Source: Phycobacter azelaicus (GTDB lineage: Bacteria > Pseudomonadota > Alphaproteobacteria > Rhodobacterales > Rhodobacteraceae). Taken from it: a DNA stretch of 64,000 bases. The stretch is from NCBI RefSeq assembly GCF_014884385.1, contig NZ_WKFH01000003.1:3008001-3072000 (forward strand), in the 5' to 3' direction. Every line of letters begins with the position of its first letter. The stretch's first letter is position 1. Shown piece by piece: positions 28,553 through 38,507 of the stretch. The position numbers were made by a program, and so were the translations under genes. The notes beneath the pieces were generated by a model. That model was not told the origin of the DNA. It saw only the letters and a program-made list of their open reading frames with translations, and did not search any database.

Positions 28553-30073
28553 ATGGCCGCTTTGGACCAGACCCAAGTCAAGGAAGGTGTCGACCAGGAA
28601 ACCGTGGACGCGGTGGCCGAGGTCAGTACGTATAAGTATGGTTGGGAGACGGATATCGAGATGGAATACGCCCCCAAGGGCGTGAACCCAGATATCGTTC
28701 GCCTGATTTCGGAAAAGAACGAAGAGCCTGAATGGATGACCGAATGGCGTCTCGCGGCCTTTGAACGTTGGGAAAAGATGGATGAGCCGAACTGGGCCAT
28801 GGTCAGCTATCCCGAGATCGATTTCCAGGACCAGTATTACTATGCCCGCCCCAAATCGATGGAGGTGAAGCCGAAATCTCTGGATGAGGTCGATCCCAAA
28901 CTGCTGGCAACATACGAAAAGCTCGGTATCCCGCTGAAAGAGCAAATGATTTTGGCTGGCGTCGAGGGCGCAGAGAATGCCCCTGCTGAGGGCCGCAAGG
29001 TTGCCGTTGATGCGGTCTTCGACTCGGTGTCCGTCGGCACCACCTTCCAGAAAGAGCTGGAAGAGGCGGGTGTGATCTTCTGCTCCATCTCGGAGGCGAT
29101 CAAGAACCATCCGGAACTGGTCAAGAAGTATATTGGCTCCGTTGTTCCGGTGTCTGACAACTTTTACGCGACACTGAACTCTGCCGTGTTCTCGGATGGC
29201 TCCTTCGTATACGTGCCGCCGGGTGTGCGATGCCCGATGGAACTGTCCACCTATTTCCGTATCAATGCGGAAAACACCGGCCAGTTCGAACGTACCCTGA
29301 TCATTGCTGATAAAGGTAGCTATGTCAGCTACTTGGAAGGCTGTACGGCTCCGCAGCGCGACACCGCACAGCTGCACGCCGCCGTGGTGGAGATCATCAT
29401 CGAAGAAGACGCCGAGGTGAAATACTCCACCGTGCAGAACTGGTTCCCCGGCGATGAGGAAGGCAAGGGCGGGATCTACAACTTCGTCACCAAACGCGCC
29501 GATTGCCGTGGCGACCGCTCCAAGGTGATGTGGACGCAGGTGGAAACCGGCTCTGCGGTCACCTGGAAATATCCGTCGTGCATCCTGCGCGGTGAGGAAA
29601 GCCAGGGTGAGTTCTACTCGATCGCCATCGCCAACAACATGCAGCAGGCCGATACCGGCACAAAGATGGTGCACCTGGGCAAGAACACCAAGTCGCGCAT
29701 TGTCTCCAAGGGGATCTCGGCTGGCAAGGCGCAGAACACCTATCGCGGCCTTGTGTCGATGCATCCAAAGGCCAAGAATTCGCGCAACTATACCCAGTGC
29801 GATAGCCTGCTGATCGGTGACAAATGCGGCGCCCACACGGTGCCTTACATCGAAGTCAAGAACAACTCTTCCCGGGTGGAGCATGAGGCGACCACATCCA
29901 AGGTGGACGATGATCAGCTGTTCTACTGCCGCCAGCGTGGCATGGACGAGGAAGAGGCGGTCGCCCTGGTGGTGAACGGCTTCTGCAAGGACGTGTTGCA
30001 GGCCCTGCCAATGGAATTCGCCATGGAAGCGCAGCAGCTGGTTGCGATTTCGCTGGAAGGCTCGGTCGGCTAG
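28553..30073 (+). CDS. sufB: Fe-S scaffold subunit SufB
   Basis: A 506-residue SufB, the scaffold core of the SufBCD complex that assembles Fe-S clusters. It has the N-terminal SufB extension, the repeated beta-helix core, and near the C-terminus family segments such as [20 protein letters not shown] (a conserved Cys used to receive sulfur), [16 protein letters not shown] and [23 protein letters not shown] strong ribosome-binding site CAGGAGAAG precedes the ATG. Length is normal. A ybjQ-like gene separates it from sufC. Confidence 0.96.
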   Translation: MAALDQTQVKEGVDQETVDAVAEVSTYKYGWETDIEMEYAPKGVNPDIVRLISEKNEEPEWMTEWRLAAFERWEKMDEPNWAMVSYPEIDFQDQYYYARPKSMEVKPKSLDEVDPKLLATYEKLGIPLKEQMILAGVEGAENAPAEGRKVAVDAVFDSVSVGTTFQKELEEAGVIFCSISEAIKNHPELVKKYIGSVVPVSDNFYATLNSAVFSDGSFVYVPPGVRCPMELSTYFRINAENTGQFERTLIIADKGSYVSYLEGCTAPQRDTAQLHAAVVEIIIEEDAEVKYSTVQNWFPGDEEGKGGIYNFVTKRADCRGDRSKVMWTQVETGSAVTWKYPSCILRGEESQGEFYSIAIANNMQQADTGTKMVHLGKNTKSRIVSKGISAGKAQNTYRGLVSMHPKAKNSRNYTQCDSLLIGDKCGAHTVPYIEVKNNSSRVEHEATTSKVDDDQLFYCRQRGMDEEEAVALVVNGFCKDVLQALPMEFAMEAQQLVAISLEGSVG

Positions 30074-30111
30074 TGGCCGGTCCCTGGCAGCACAGCAAAG
30101 GAACAAACTCG

Positions 30112-30426
30112 ATGATCGTGACAACCACCCCCTCCGTCGAGGGGTATCAGATCGCCGAATACAAGGGCATCGTCGTGGGCGAGGCGATCATGGGCGCTAA
30201 TGTCGTGCGGGATTTCTTTGCCTCTGTGACCGACATCGTTGGCGGGCGTTCTGGCGCCTATGAAAGCAAGCTGCAGGATGCGCGAGAAACCGCCCTTTCA
30301 GAGCTCGAGGCCAACGCCCGCGCAGTTGGCGGCAATGCCGTTGTTGGGGTTGATCTGGACTATGAAGTGATCGCCGACTCCATGCTGATGGTTTCGGCAA
30401 GTGGCACGGCCGTGGTACTCGGCTAA
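30112..30426 (+). CDS. YbjQ/DUF74 family small protein
   Basis: A 104-residue YbjQ-family protein, a small pentameric-ring fold of unknown function. Signatures include [20 protein letters not shown], the AREAL-like helix [19 protein letters not shown] and [14 protein letters not shown], near the C-terminus. The ATG at 30112 follows AAAGGAAC; the frame opens slightly upstream inside the sufB stop region. It lies inside the suf operon, between sufB and sufC, where E. coli has no gene. A link to cluster assembly is by position only. Confidence 0.85.
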   Translation: MIVTTTPSVEGYQIAEYKGIVVGEAIMGANVVRDFFASVTDIVGGRSGAYESKLQDARETALSELEANARAVGGNAVVGVDLDYEVIADSMLMVSASGTAVVLG

Positions 30427-30493
30427 GGAATTCGTCCTTCGGGGCACAGGAACAACCGGGGCCGATCCCCGAAGAGATAGAAACGAGGAAATC

Positions 30494-31249
<756 letters not shown>

Positions 31250-32530
31250 ATGGCGCTTCCAGAGGTAAAGCAAAACGCAACCGACGCGCGGCTGGCCGCG
31301 CTCTCGTTGCCCACGGGCGGCTGCCTTGAGGCCGCGCGCCGTGCCGCCCTGTCCCGTGTACAGACTTTGGGCCTGCCGGGGCGCCGCGATGAGTATTGGA
31401 AGTACACCCAGCCCGATACGCTGACGCAGGTCGAAGCGCCGAATGCGGCCGTTTTTGAAACGGATGAAGCGCCGATGTTCGACCAGTTCGATCGCATCAA
31501 GATCGTGTTTGTCGATGGTGTGTTCTCGGCTGAAGAGTCCGATGATCTGTCCCTCGAGGGCATTGCGATCGAGCGCATCGCCGATATCTGTAATAAGGAT
31601 ATCCATTGGGCCAAAGACTTGTACGGCGTTCTTGAGGCACGTGGGCAATCCCCTGTGGCGCGTCCCTTGGCCGCACTCAACACTGCCTTTGCGCAGGACG
31701 GGCTCGCCATTCATGTGACCGGTAAGCCTTCCAAGCCCATCAACATGGTCTATCGGCATTCGGATGAAGGCTCGGACGCGATCCTGCACCATGTGATCCG
31801 CGTAGATGCTGGAGCGGAAGCAACCATTCTGGAAAACGGTCCTGCGGCCTCGCGTTTCAACAAGTGCATGGAGATCGACATTGCCGACACCGGCAAGCTC
31901 CATCTGGTCCGCGCTCAGGGACGCGATCACGAACGCCGCGCGGCGACGCATCTGTTTGCCCGCCTTGGAACCCAGTCCGAGTTCAAGAGCTTTACCCTGA
32001 CCGTGAATGGCGTTCTGACCCGGAACGAGGCTGTGATTGAGTTGACGGGTGACGATGCAGTCGCCCATATCGCAGGGGCCTGCGCCGGTGATGGTGATTT
32101 CCACCACGACGATACGGTCTTCATCACGCACGACGCGGTGAACTGCGAAAGCCGTCAGGTTTTCAAAAAGGTGCTGCGAAACGGTGCCACCGGCGTCTTT
32201 CAGGGTAAGATCCTCGTGAAGGAAGGTGCGCAAAAGACTGATGGATATCAGATTTCTCAGTCTCTGCTGCTGGATGACGACAGTCAGTTCCTTGCCAAGC
32301 CTGAGCTGGAGATCTACGCCGATGACGTTGCCTGTTCGCATGGATCGACTTCGGGTGCGATAGATGAGGACGCGCTCTTTTATCTGCGCTCACGCGGCGT
32401 TCCGGCGGATGAGGCGACCGATCTGTTGACCCTGGCTTTCTTGGCCGAGGCCGTCGACGAAATTGAAGATGAAGAGATCGCTGCAGCTATTGTCACCCGG
32501 CTTGAAGGCTGGCTGGCCCGTCGTCGCTGA
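31250..32530 (+). CDS. sufD: Fe-S assembly subunit SufD
   Basis: A 426-residue SufD, partner of SufB in the SufBCD scaffold. The N-terminal helical part (LPGRRDEYWKYTQPDTL) leads into the beta-helix core with FQGKILVKEGAQKTDGYQIS and YADDVACSHGSTSGAIDEDA, where the conserved His in CSHGSTSG is required in SufD. The ATG follows the sufC stop with no gap. A YIP1-like gene begins within its stop codon. Confidence 0.95.
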   Translation: MALPEVKQNATDARLAALSLPTGGCLEAARRAALSRVQTLGLPGRRDEYWKYTQPDTLTQVEAPNAAVFETDEAPMFDQFDRIKIVFVDGVFSAEESDDLSLEGIAIERIADICNKDIHWAKDLYGVLEARGQSPVARPLAALNTAFAQDGLAIHVTGKPSKPINMVYRHSDEGSDAILHHVIRVDAGAEATILENGPAASRFNKCMEIDIADTGKLHLVRAQGRDHERRAATHLFARLGTQSEFKSFTLTVNGVLTRNEAVIELTGDDAVAHIAGACAGDGDFHHDDTVFITHDAVNCESRQVFKKVLRNGATGVFQGKILVKEGAQKTDGYQISQSLLLDDDSQFLAKPELEIYADDVACSHGSTSGAIDEDALFYLRSRGVPADEATDLLTLAFLAEAVDEIEDEEIAAAIVTRLEGWLARRR

Positions 32531-33015
32531 TGGCAATAACCACTGATATCGTGGCCACCTACCGGGGGCCGCGTCGTGTAATCGCGCGGCTCCTGTCCAT
32601 GGGGCCGCGCGAAGACCGTTTGCTTGCCTTTCTGATGTTCGGCTGTGCAATCGCATTCATCGCACAGATGCCACGTTTGTCGCGTGAAGCGCACCTGACG
32701 GGGCAGGAACTGAACATGCTTTTGGGCGGTGCGCTGCTGGGATTGATTTTCATTGCCCCGCTCGCCCTATACGCTGCGTCTTGGTGCCTGCACTTGCTGG
32801 CGCGGCTGTTCGGGGGATCGGGCGAGTCCTATCGCGCGCGGCTCGTTCTGTTCTGGACACTTCTGGCGTCAAGTCCGTTGCTTTTGCTCAACGGACTTGT
32901 TGCGGGCTTTATCGGGCCCGGCATTGAGCTGAACCTGGTCGGCGTCCTGTGGCTGGCCGTCTGCAGCTGGTTCTGGCTGTCGGGCATGATCGAGGCATAT
33001 TGGACACGTAGATGA
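32530..33015 (+). CDS. YIP1-like integral membrane protein (first copy)
   Basis: A 161-residue membrane protein with four or five predicted helices (for example LLAFLMFGCAIAFIAQ, LLGGALLGLIFIAPLALYAAS and VLWLAVCSWFWLSGMIEAY). It resembles the bacterial YIP1-like family. The start overlaps the sufD stop (TGATG), and its stop overlaps the next gene by 4 bp, so it is translated with the suf genes. No known Fe-S role; placement in this operon is the only functional hint. Confidence 0.7.
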   Translation: MAITTDIVATYRGPRRVIARLLSMGPREDRLLAFLMFGCAIAFIAQMPRLSREAHLTGQELNMLLGGALLGLIFIAPLALYAASWCLHLLARLFGGSGESYRARLVLFWTLLASSPLLLLNGLVAGFIGPGIELNLVGVLWLAVCSWFWLSGMIEAYWTRR

Positions 33016-33596
33016 CTGAGTTTTTCACTCTTGGTCGCTTGACCCTCCGAAACCCGTCTGCGGCAGCGCAGATTGTACTGGCCCAACACTGGCGGGGAGA
33101 GGCGCTGTGGACTGGCCTGTTTTTGGTCGCGGTCCTTAACGCGCTTGCCTATGCGGTAATGACGGTCCTGTTTCCCGTTCCCGAGGAAATGGCGTTTCTG
33201 AACCCGTCTCCCATCTTGTATATGGCGCTTTCGACCGGCGTTCTGCTTGTTTTCTCCTCAGCGGTGACTGTGTCTGGGCGCATGATCGGCGGCCAGGGCG
33301 GTTTCTTCGAAGTGCTGTCCATGATGGTCTGGTTGCAGGTGGTTCGCCTTGCTCTTCAGGTCGTATTGATTTTCGCCATTGTCCTTTCGCCAGGGCTTGG
33401 TGGGCTTCTGAGCTTGGCCGTGAACCTCTACCTTGTGTACGTGCTCCTGCATTTTGTGAACGAGGGCCATCGATTTGCTTCTCTCTGGCGCGCCTTTGGC
33501 GTTCTCCTGATGGCGAGCCTTTTGGCGCTCTTTGCACTGACATTCGTATTGGGTCTCTTTGGCCCTGATAACCTGGGACTGCCCGCATATGTATGA
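33012..33596 (+). CDS. YIP1-like integral membrane protein (second copy)
   Basis: A 194-residue membrane protein of YIP1-like type with about five helices (such as LWTGLFLVAVLNALAYAVM, LYMALSTGVLLVFSSAVTV and LALFALTFVLGLF). It overlaps the previous YIP1-like gene by 4 bp and the sufS start by 8 bp, so the three are translationally linked. Shared topology suggests the pair act together, perhaps as a hetero-oligomer, but the sequences are diverged. Function unknown. Confidence 0.75.
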   Translation: MTEFFTLGRLTLRNPSAAAQIVLAQHWRGEALWTGLFLVAVLNALAYAVMTVLFPVPEEMAFLNPSPILYMALSTGVLLVFSSAVTVSGRMIGGQGGFFEVLSMMVWLQVVRLALQVVLIFAIVLSPGLGGLLSLAVNLYLVYVLLHFVNEGHRFASLWRAFGVLLMASLLALFALTFVLGLFGPDNLGLPAYV

Positions 33597-34809
33597 CGTC
33601 GAAAAGATCCGCTCTGAATTTCCGATCCTGTCGCGGGAGGTGAACGGCAAGCCGCTGACTTACCTGGACAATGGCGCTTCCGCCCAAAAGCCATCGGTGG
33701 TCATTGACGCTATTACACGCGCCTATTCTCAGGAATATTCGAATGTTCACAGGGGCTTGCACTTTCTTTCTAATCTTGCGACCGAAAAGTATGAAAGCGT
33801 CCGGGGCATTATCGCGCGCTTTCTGAACGCAGGCGATGAAAACACCATTGTCCTTAATTCTGGCACCACCGAGGGCATCAATCTGGTGGCCTACAGCTGG
33901 GCGATGCCCCGCTTCGAACCGGGTGACGAAATCGTCCTGTCGGTGATGGAACATCACGCCAATATCGTGCCCTGGCATTTCCTGCGCGAACGGCAGGGGG
34001 CGGTCCTGAAATGGGTAGACACGGCGCCGGATGGCAGTCTTGATCCCCAAGCGGTGATCGACGCCATCGGACCCAAAACCAAACTGGTCGCCATCACGCA
34101 GTGTTCCAACGTTCTTGGGACCATTGTGGACGTCAAGGCAATTACCGCGGGCGCGCATGCAAAAGGCGTGCCGGTTCTGGTGGATGGCTCACAGGGCGCC
34201 GTGCACATGCCAGTTGATGTGCAGGATATCGGGTGTGATTTCTATGCGATTACCGGGCATAAGCTGTACGGGCCTTCTGGGTCCGGTGCGATCTACATCC
34301 GGCCCGAACGCATGGCCGAGATGCGTCCCTTCATCGGTGGCGGTGACATGATCAAAGAAGTCAGCCGGGATGGCGTGATCTATAATGATCCGCCGATGAA
34401 GTTCGAGGCTGGCACGCCCGGGATTGTTCAGACGATCGGTCTCGGTGTCGCGCTTGAGTACATGATGGATCTGGGGATGGAGCACATCGCGGCCCATGAG
34501 AAAGATCTTTGCACCTATGCCACCGAACGGTTGTCAGGACTAAACTGGCTCACCGTTCAGGGGCAGGCGAAAGACCGGGCCGCCATTTTCAGTTTCACCA
34601 TGAACAATGCTGCGCACCCCCATGATATATCTACCATTCTTGATAAGAAGGGTGTCGCGGTTCGGGCCGGGCAGCACTGTGCCGGGCCGCTGATGGAGCA
34701 CCTCGGTGTGGCCGCAACCTGTCGTGCGTCCTTTGCTCTTTATAATACACGGGAAGAGGTCGACACGCTGGTCGACGCGCTGGAACTGGCCCACGAGTTG
34801 TTCTCGTAG
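33589..34809 (+). CDS. sufS: Cysteine desulfurase SufS
   Basis: A 406-residue group II cysteine desulfurase. Features are the N-terminal YLDNGASAQKPSVVIDA, NVHRGLHFLSNLATEKYES, the PLP lysine Lys225 in ITGHKLYGPSGSGA and the catalytic Cys364 in VRAGQHCAGPLMEHLG, with the RAS(F)ALYNTREEVD ending. The RxGHHC-like motif is the SufS type, which normally needs SufE or SufU to accept sulfur; neither gene is next to it. The ATG at 33589 overlaps the preceding stop. Nothing of sufA or sufT type follows before the reverse-strand transporter. Confidence 0.95.
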   Translation: MYDVEKIRSEFPILSREVNGKPLTYLDNGASAQKPSVVIDAITRAYSQEYSNVHRGLHFLSNLATEKYESVRGIIARFLNAGDENTIVLNSGTTEGINLVAYSWAMPRFEPGDEIVLSVMEHHANIVPWHFLRERQGAVLKWVDTAPDGSLDPQAVIDAIGPKTKLVAITQCSNVLGTIVDVKAITAGAHAKGVPVLVDGSQGAVHMPVDVQDIGCDFYAITGHKLYGPSGSGAIYIRPERMAEMRPFIGGGDMIKEVSRDGVIYNDPPMKFEAGTPGIVQTIGLGVALEYMMDLGMEHIAAHEKDLCTYATERLSGLNWLTVQGQAKDRAAIFSFTMNNAAHPHDISTILDKKGVAVRAGQHCAGPLMEHLGVAATCRASFALYNTREEVDTLVDALELAHELFS

Positions 34810-34834
34810 GCCAGTCCGGTTCTCGATCCGGGCC

Positions 34835-36556
34835 TCAGGCCGTGGCGACGCGGTCTCCGCCCAAAAGATCCATCCGTGGCATCAGATCCAGCAAGTGACG
34901 CGAATACTCATGGGTCGGGGCCTCAAACAGGGTCTCGGCCTCGGCGATCTCGCAGATTGTCCCATGGCGCATTACTGCGATCCGATCACACATCTGCCGG
35001 ATCACTGGCAAATCGTGGCTGATAAAGATCATCGTCAGGCCGAGTTCTTCCTGCAAGTCCTTGAGAAGGTTCAGGATCGTGGCCTGTACTGACACGTCCA
35101 GCGCCGATGTCGGCTCGTCACAGATCAAAATGCGTGGGCGCGAGGCAAGCGCGCGGGCAATCGAGATCCGCTGCCGCTGACCGCCTGAGAACTCATGCGG
35201 ATACTTGAGGCCTGCCGCAGCCCCGAGACCGACGTGATCCAGAAGATCGCTGACCACCTGCCGGGTTTCGCTCTCGCTTCCGGTCATCCTGTGATACCGG
35301 ATCGGCTCTGCCACAATGTCCATGACCCGCATTCGGGCATTGAGCGAGGAATAGGGATCCTGAAAGATCATCTGCAGGGCGCGGCGGGCTTGTTGCGCGG
35401 GTTGGCTGTTTGGGCGCGAGCTGACATCCTGCCCAAGAACCCGTATTTGCCCTGAGTCCGGCTGATAGAGCCCGGCGATCAAACGGGCGATGGTGGATTT
35501 CCCCGAGCCAGATTCTCCCACGATGCCAAAGGTTTCGCCTTCGGCGACCGAGAAGGTTGCATCGTTGACCGCCTGCAGCATACGCCGGTTTTTCTTGATG
35601 AACGACTTTTGCAGCACAAAGGACAGGTTGAGGTTTTCAACTTCGACAGCGGCCTTTCCCTGAGCTTCGCTGCGGGACTGGCCCAGCCAATGGTTCTGAA
35701 CGTCGATCCGCTTGAAAGGTTTGGTATCGCCTTCAATGTAATCGACGGATGTAAACCGCTCGAGCTTTCGGTCGGCGCGCGGCACGGCCGAGATCAGCGA
35801 CTTGGTATATTCGTGATTGGGCGCGCCAAGGATCTGCGCCACATCACCGGTTTCCACAACTTCGCCGCGGTACATCACGACAACCCGATCCGCGATATTG
35901 GCAATCACGCCAATATCATGGGTGACGATAATGACCCCAAGGTTGCGTTCACGGCAGAGACGTTTCAGAAGATCCAGGATCTGCGCCTGGATCGAAACAT
36001 CCAGCGCGGTTGTCGGCTCATCCGCGATGATCAGATCGGGATCACCGGCCAGAGCCAAGGCAATCACAACCCTCTGCCGCATGCCGCCCGAGAACTGGTG
36101 CGGGTAGGCCTTGAGGCGCGCTTTCGCCTCGGTGATGCCAACCTGAGCCAACAATTCCTCTGCGCGGGCCTCAGCTTTGGCGCCTTCCAGGCCGGTTGTC
36201 TTCTCGATGGTTTCAACCAGCTGTGCGCCGATTGTCATCAAGGGGTTGAGTGAGGTTTGGGGGTCTTGAAAGATCATACCAATCCGGTCGCCTCGGACCG
36301 TGCGCATCTCATCCTCGTCGCGCCCGCGCAGCTCTTCCCCTTGGAACAGGATAGAGCCACCGGCGACGCGCCCTGGCGCTTCCAGCAGGTCGATGATGGC
36401 ATTGCCAATGGTGGATTTCCCGGCCCCGGACTCACCGACCAGACCGACAACTTCACCCGGGTTTACGGTCAGCGACACATTGCGCGCCGCCTTGACCGTG
36501 CCGCGACGGGTGGGGAACTCGACATCGAGCCCTTCGATTTTCAAAAGTTCTGTCAT
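34835..36556 (-). CDS. Fused dual ATPase of a peptide/opine ABC importer (DppD-DppF type)
   Basis: A 573-residue protein with two complete ABC ATPase domains in one chain. Domain 1 has Walker A GLVGESGAGKSTIGN, signature FSGGMRQRVVIALAL and Walker B LIIADEPTTALDV. Domain 2 has GIVGESGSGKSTIARLI, FSGGQRQRISIARAL and LICDEPTSALDV. These correspond to OppD/DppD and OppF/DppF fused, an arrangement also known as GsiA/YejF type. The start at 36556 overlaps the permease gene by 4 bp. It powers uptake by the two upstream permeases. Confidence 0.93.
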   Translation of the reverse strand: MTELLKIEGLDVEFPTRRGTVKAARNVSLTVNPGEVVGLVGESGAGKSTIGNAIIDLLEAPGRVAGGSILFQGEELRGRDEDEMRTVRGDRIGMIFQDPQTSLNPLMTIGAQLVETIEKTTGLEGAKAEARAEELLAQVGITEAKARLKAYPHQFSGGMRQRVVIALALAGDPDLIIADEPTTALDVSIQAQILDLLKRLCRERNLGVIIVTHDIGVIANIADRVVVMYRGEVVETGDVAQILGAPNHEYTKSLISAVPRADRKLERFTSVDYIEGDTKPFKRIDVQNHWLGQSRSEAQGKAAVEVENLNLSFVLQKSFIKKNRRMLQAVNDATFSVAEGETFGIVGESGSGKSTIARLIAGLYQPDSGQIRVLGQDVSSRPNSQPAQQARRALQMIFQDPYSSLNARMRVMDIVAEPIRYHRMTGSESETRQVVSDLLDHVGLGAAAGLKYPHEFSGGQRQRISIARALASRPRILICDEPTSALDVSVQATILNLLKDLQEELGLTMIFISHDLPVIRQMCDRIAVMRHGTICEIAEAETLFEAPTHEYSRHLLDLMPRMDLLGGDRVATA

Positions 36557-37488
36557 CGTAGCTTCGGATTGAGGGCATCCCGCATCCAGTCTCCAAGCAG
36601 GTTGACTGCGAAGACCAGGACGACGAGTGCGATTGCAGGGAAGAAGGTGATCCACCAGAGGCCGGAGAAGAGATATTCGTTACCAACCCGGATCAGCGTG
36701 CCCAGCGACGGCGTGGTGGGCGGAATGCCCTGGCCGAGGAACGACAGGGTTGCCTCTGAAATGATCGCCAGCGCAAGACCGATGGTGGCAATCACCAGAA
36801 CCGGACGCAGGGTGTTTGGGAAAATGTGACGGATCATGATCAGCCAGCGGGGCAGGCCGATGATACGCGCGGCTTGCACATATTCCTTGTTGGCTTCGAC
36901 CAGCGTGGCACCACGCGCCACTCGGGCAAATTGCGGCCAGTCGGTGAGGCCAATCGCGATGATCACCACGTAGATCGCAAAATCATCCCGCAGCTCAAGC
37001 GGCAGAACCGCGCGGCCTATGCCGTTGATAAGAATGGCTAAAAGGATACCGGGGATTGTCAGCTGAACATCCGCGATGCGCATTATGATCGCATCGGTCA
37101 TGCCACCGACATAGCCCGAGATCACGCCCAGCGCGACGCCAAGCACCATGCCCAGGCAGACGGCCGCAAGGCCCACGATGATCGACAGGCGACCGCCGTA
37201 AAGGATCGTCGACAGCATGTCGCGGCCCTGGTTGTCGGTGCCCAGAAGATATTGCGGCTGCCCACCTTCGACCCATGCCGGGGGAAGCTTGCCATCCCAA
37301 AGAGAGATCTGTGCCGGGTCGAACGGGTCAAATGGCGCAAGGATCGGGGCAAAGACACAAGCGAGGATCATCAGGAGCGTTACGACGGCTGCAATCACGG
37401 CTCCGGGTGAGTGGAAAAAGGACCAGACGATGTCATTGTCCTTGAAACGTTCCCAGCGCGTGGCTGGGCGGTCAGTTGGAAGGCTCAT
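36553..37488 (-). CDS. ABC transporter permease, DppC/OppC type
   Basis: A 311-residue inner-membrane permease with six membrane helices and the EAA loop LVEANKEYVQAARIIGLPRW, which contacts the ATPase. An N-terminal cytoplasmic stretch precedes the first helix (AVIAAVVTLLMILACVF), as in the OppC subfamily. It overlaps the adjacent genes on both sides and pairs with the OppB-type permease. Confidence 0.93.
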   Translation of the reverse strand: MSLPTDRPATRWERFKDNDIVWSFFHSPGAVIAAVVTLLMILACVFAPILAPFDPFDPAQISLWDGKLPPAWVEGGQPQYLLGTDNQGRDMLSTILYGGRLSIIVGLAAVCLGMVLGVALGVISGYVGGMTDAIIMRIADVQLTIPGILLAILINGIGRAVLPLELRDDFAIYVVIIAIGLTDWPQFARVARGATLVEANKEYVQAARIIGLPRWLIMIRHIFPNTLRPVLVIATIGLALAIISEATLSFLGQGIPPTTPSLGTLIRVGNEYLFSGLWWITFFPAIALVVLVFAVNLLGDWMRDALNPKLR

Positions 37489-38456
37489 CAGGACCCCAAG
37501 CGAATACGAGGATCGACGACGAAGTAGAGAATGTCGACGACCAGATTGATCAGAACAAACAGCAGCGCAACAAAGACCAGGTAGGCGGCCATGATCGGCA
37601 CATCCACGAAGTCAACGGCTTGGATAAACATCAAACCGGTGCCGGGCCATTGGAACACCGTCTCGGTGATCACGGAAAAGGCGATCAGCCCCCCGATGTT
37701 GAGGCCGATGATTGTGATCACCGGTACCAGCGTGTTGCGCAGCGCGTGACGGAAATTGATTGCGCGTTCTGCCAGACCACGGGCGCGGGCGAACTTGATG
37801 AAGTCGGTGCGCATGACCTCCATCATCTCGGCGCGCACCAGCCGCAGGATGAGCGTCAACTGGAACAACGACAGGGTGATGGCCGGCAAAAGGATCGCAC
37901 GCCAGCCGTCTACGGTGAGCAGCGACGTCTTCCACCAGCCCAGATCAACAGTCCCGCTACGCCCTGATGACGGGAGCCAACGCAGGTGAACCGCAAAGAC
38001 GTAGATCAACGCGATGCCTATGATGAAGGTCGGCAGGCTCACCCCAATGAGAGAGGTGGACAAGATCACCCGGCTGACCCAGGATTTTCGCCGGATACCG
38101 GTGTAGACGCCAAGTGTAATCCCGACCAGCAAGGCAATGATTGCGCTTACAAAAACCAGCTCTAGCGTTGCAGGAAGGCGTTCCAGGATCAATTCGTCCA
38201 CGGGGCGTTTGATCCGGTAGCTGAGGCCGAAGTCCCCGCTCAGGATATTACCCATGAACCGTGTGTACTGGGTCAGGATCGGGTCATCCAATCCCAGTTG
38301 CTGGCGGATTTCGATCCGCTGTTCGCGCGTCGCATCCTGGCCGACCATGTTGTTGACCGGATCACCGACGAAGTTGAACAAAGAAAAACTGATAGCCGAA
38401 ACCACAGCCATGACGAGCAATGACTGGGCCAGACGTTTAAGAATGAAGGTGGTCAT
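37488..38456 (-). CDS. ABC transporter permease, DppB/OppB type
   Basis: A 322-residue inner-membrane permease. It starts with the usual MTTFILKRLAQSLLVMAVVS helix, then the large periplasmic loop with DPILTQYTRFMGNILSGDFG, and the EAA loop EVMRTDFIKFARARGLAERA. It shares one base with the next permease gene and lies 51 bp behind the substrate-binding protein gene. Confidence 0.94.
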   Translation of the reverse strand: MTTFILKRLAQSLLVMAVVSAISFSLFNFVGDPVNNMVGQDATREQRIEIRQQLGLDDPILTQYTRFMGNILSGDFGLSYRIKRPVDELILERLPATLELVFVSAIIALLVGITLGVYTGIRRKSWVSRVILSTSLIGVSLPTFIIGIALIYVFAVHLRWLPSSGRSGTVDLGWWKTSLLTVDGWRAILLPAITLSLFQLTLILRLVRAEMMEVMRTDFIKFARARGLAERAINFRHALRNTLVPVITIIGLNIGGLIAFSVITETVFQWPGTGLMFIQAVDFVDVPIMAAYLVFVALLFVLINLVVDILYFVVDPRIRLGS

Positions 38457-38507
38457 TTGTCCCCCAGAGCGTTAGGGGCGGACCAACGGCCCGCCCCAAG
38501 GCTCAAC

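Noticed and set aside
28274..30124. 616-codon reverse ORF over sufB
   Set aside because: SufB on the other strand is certain; the shadow frame has no family features.
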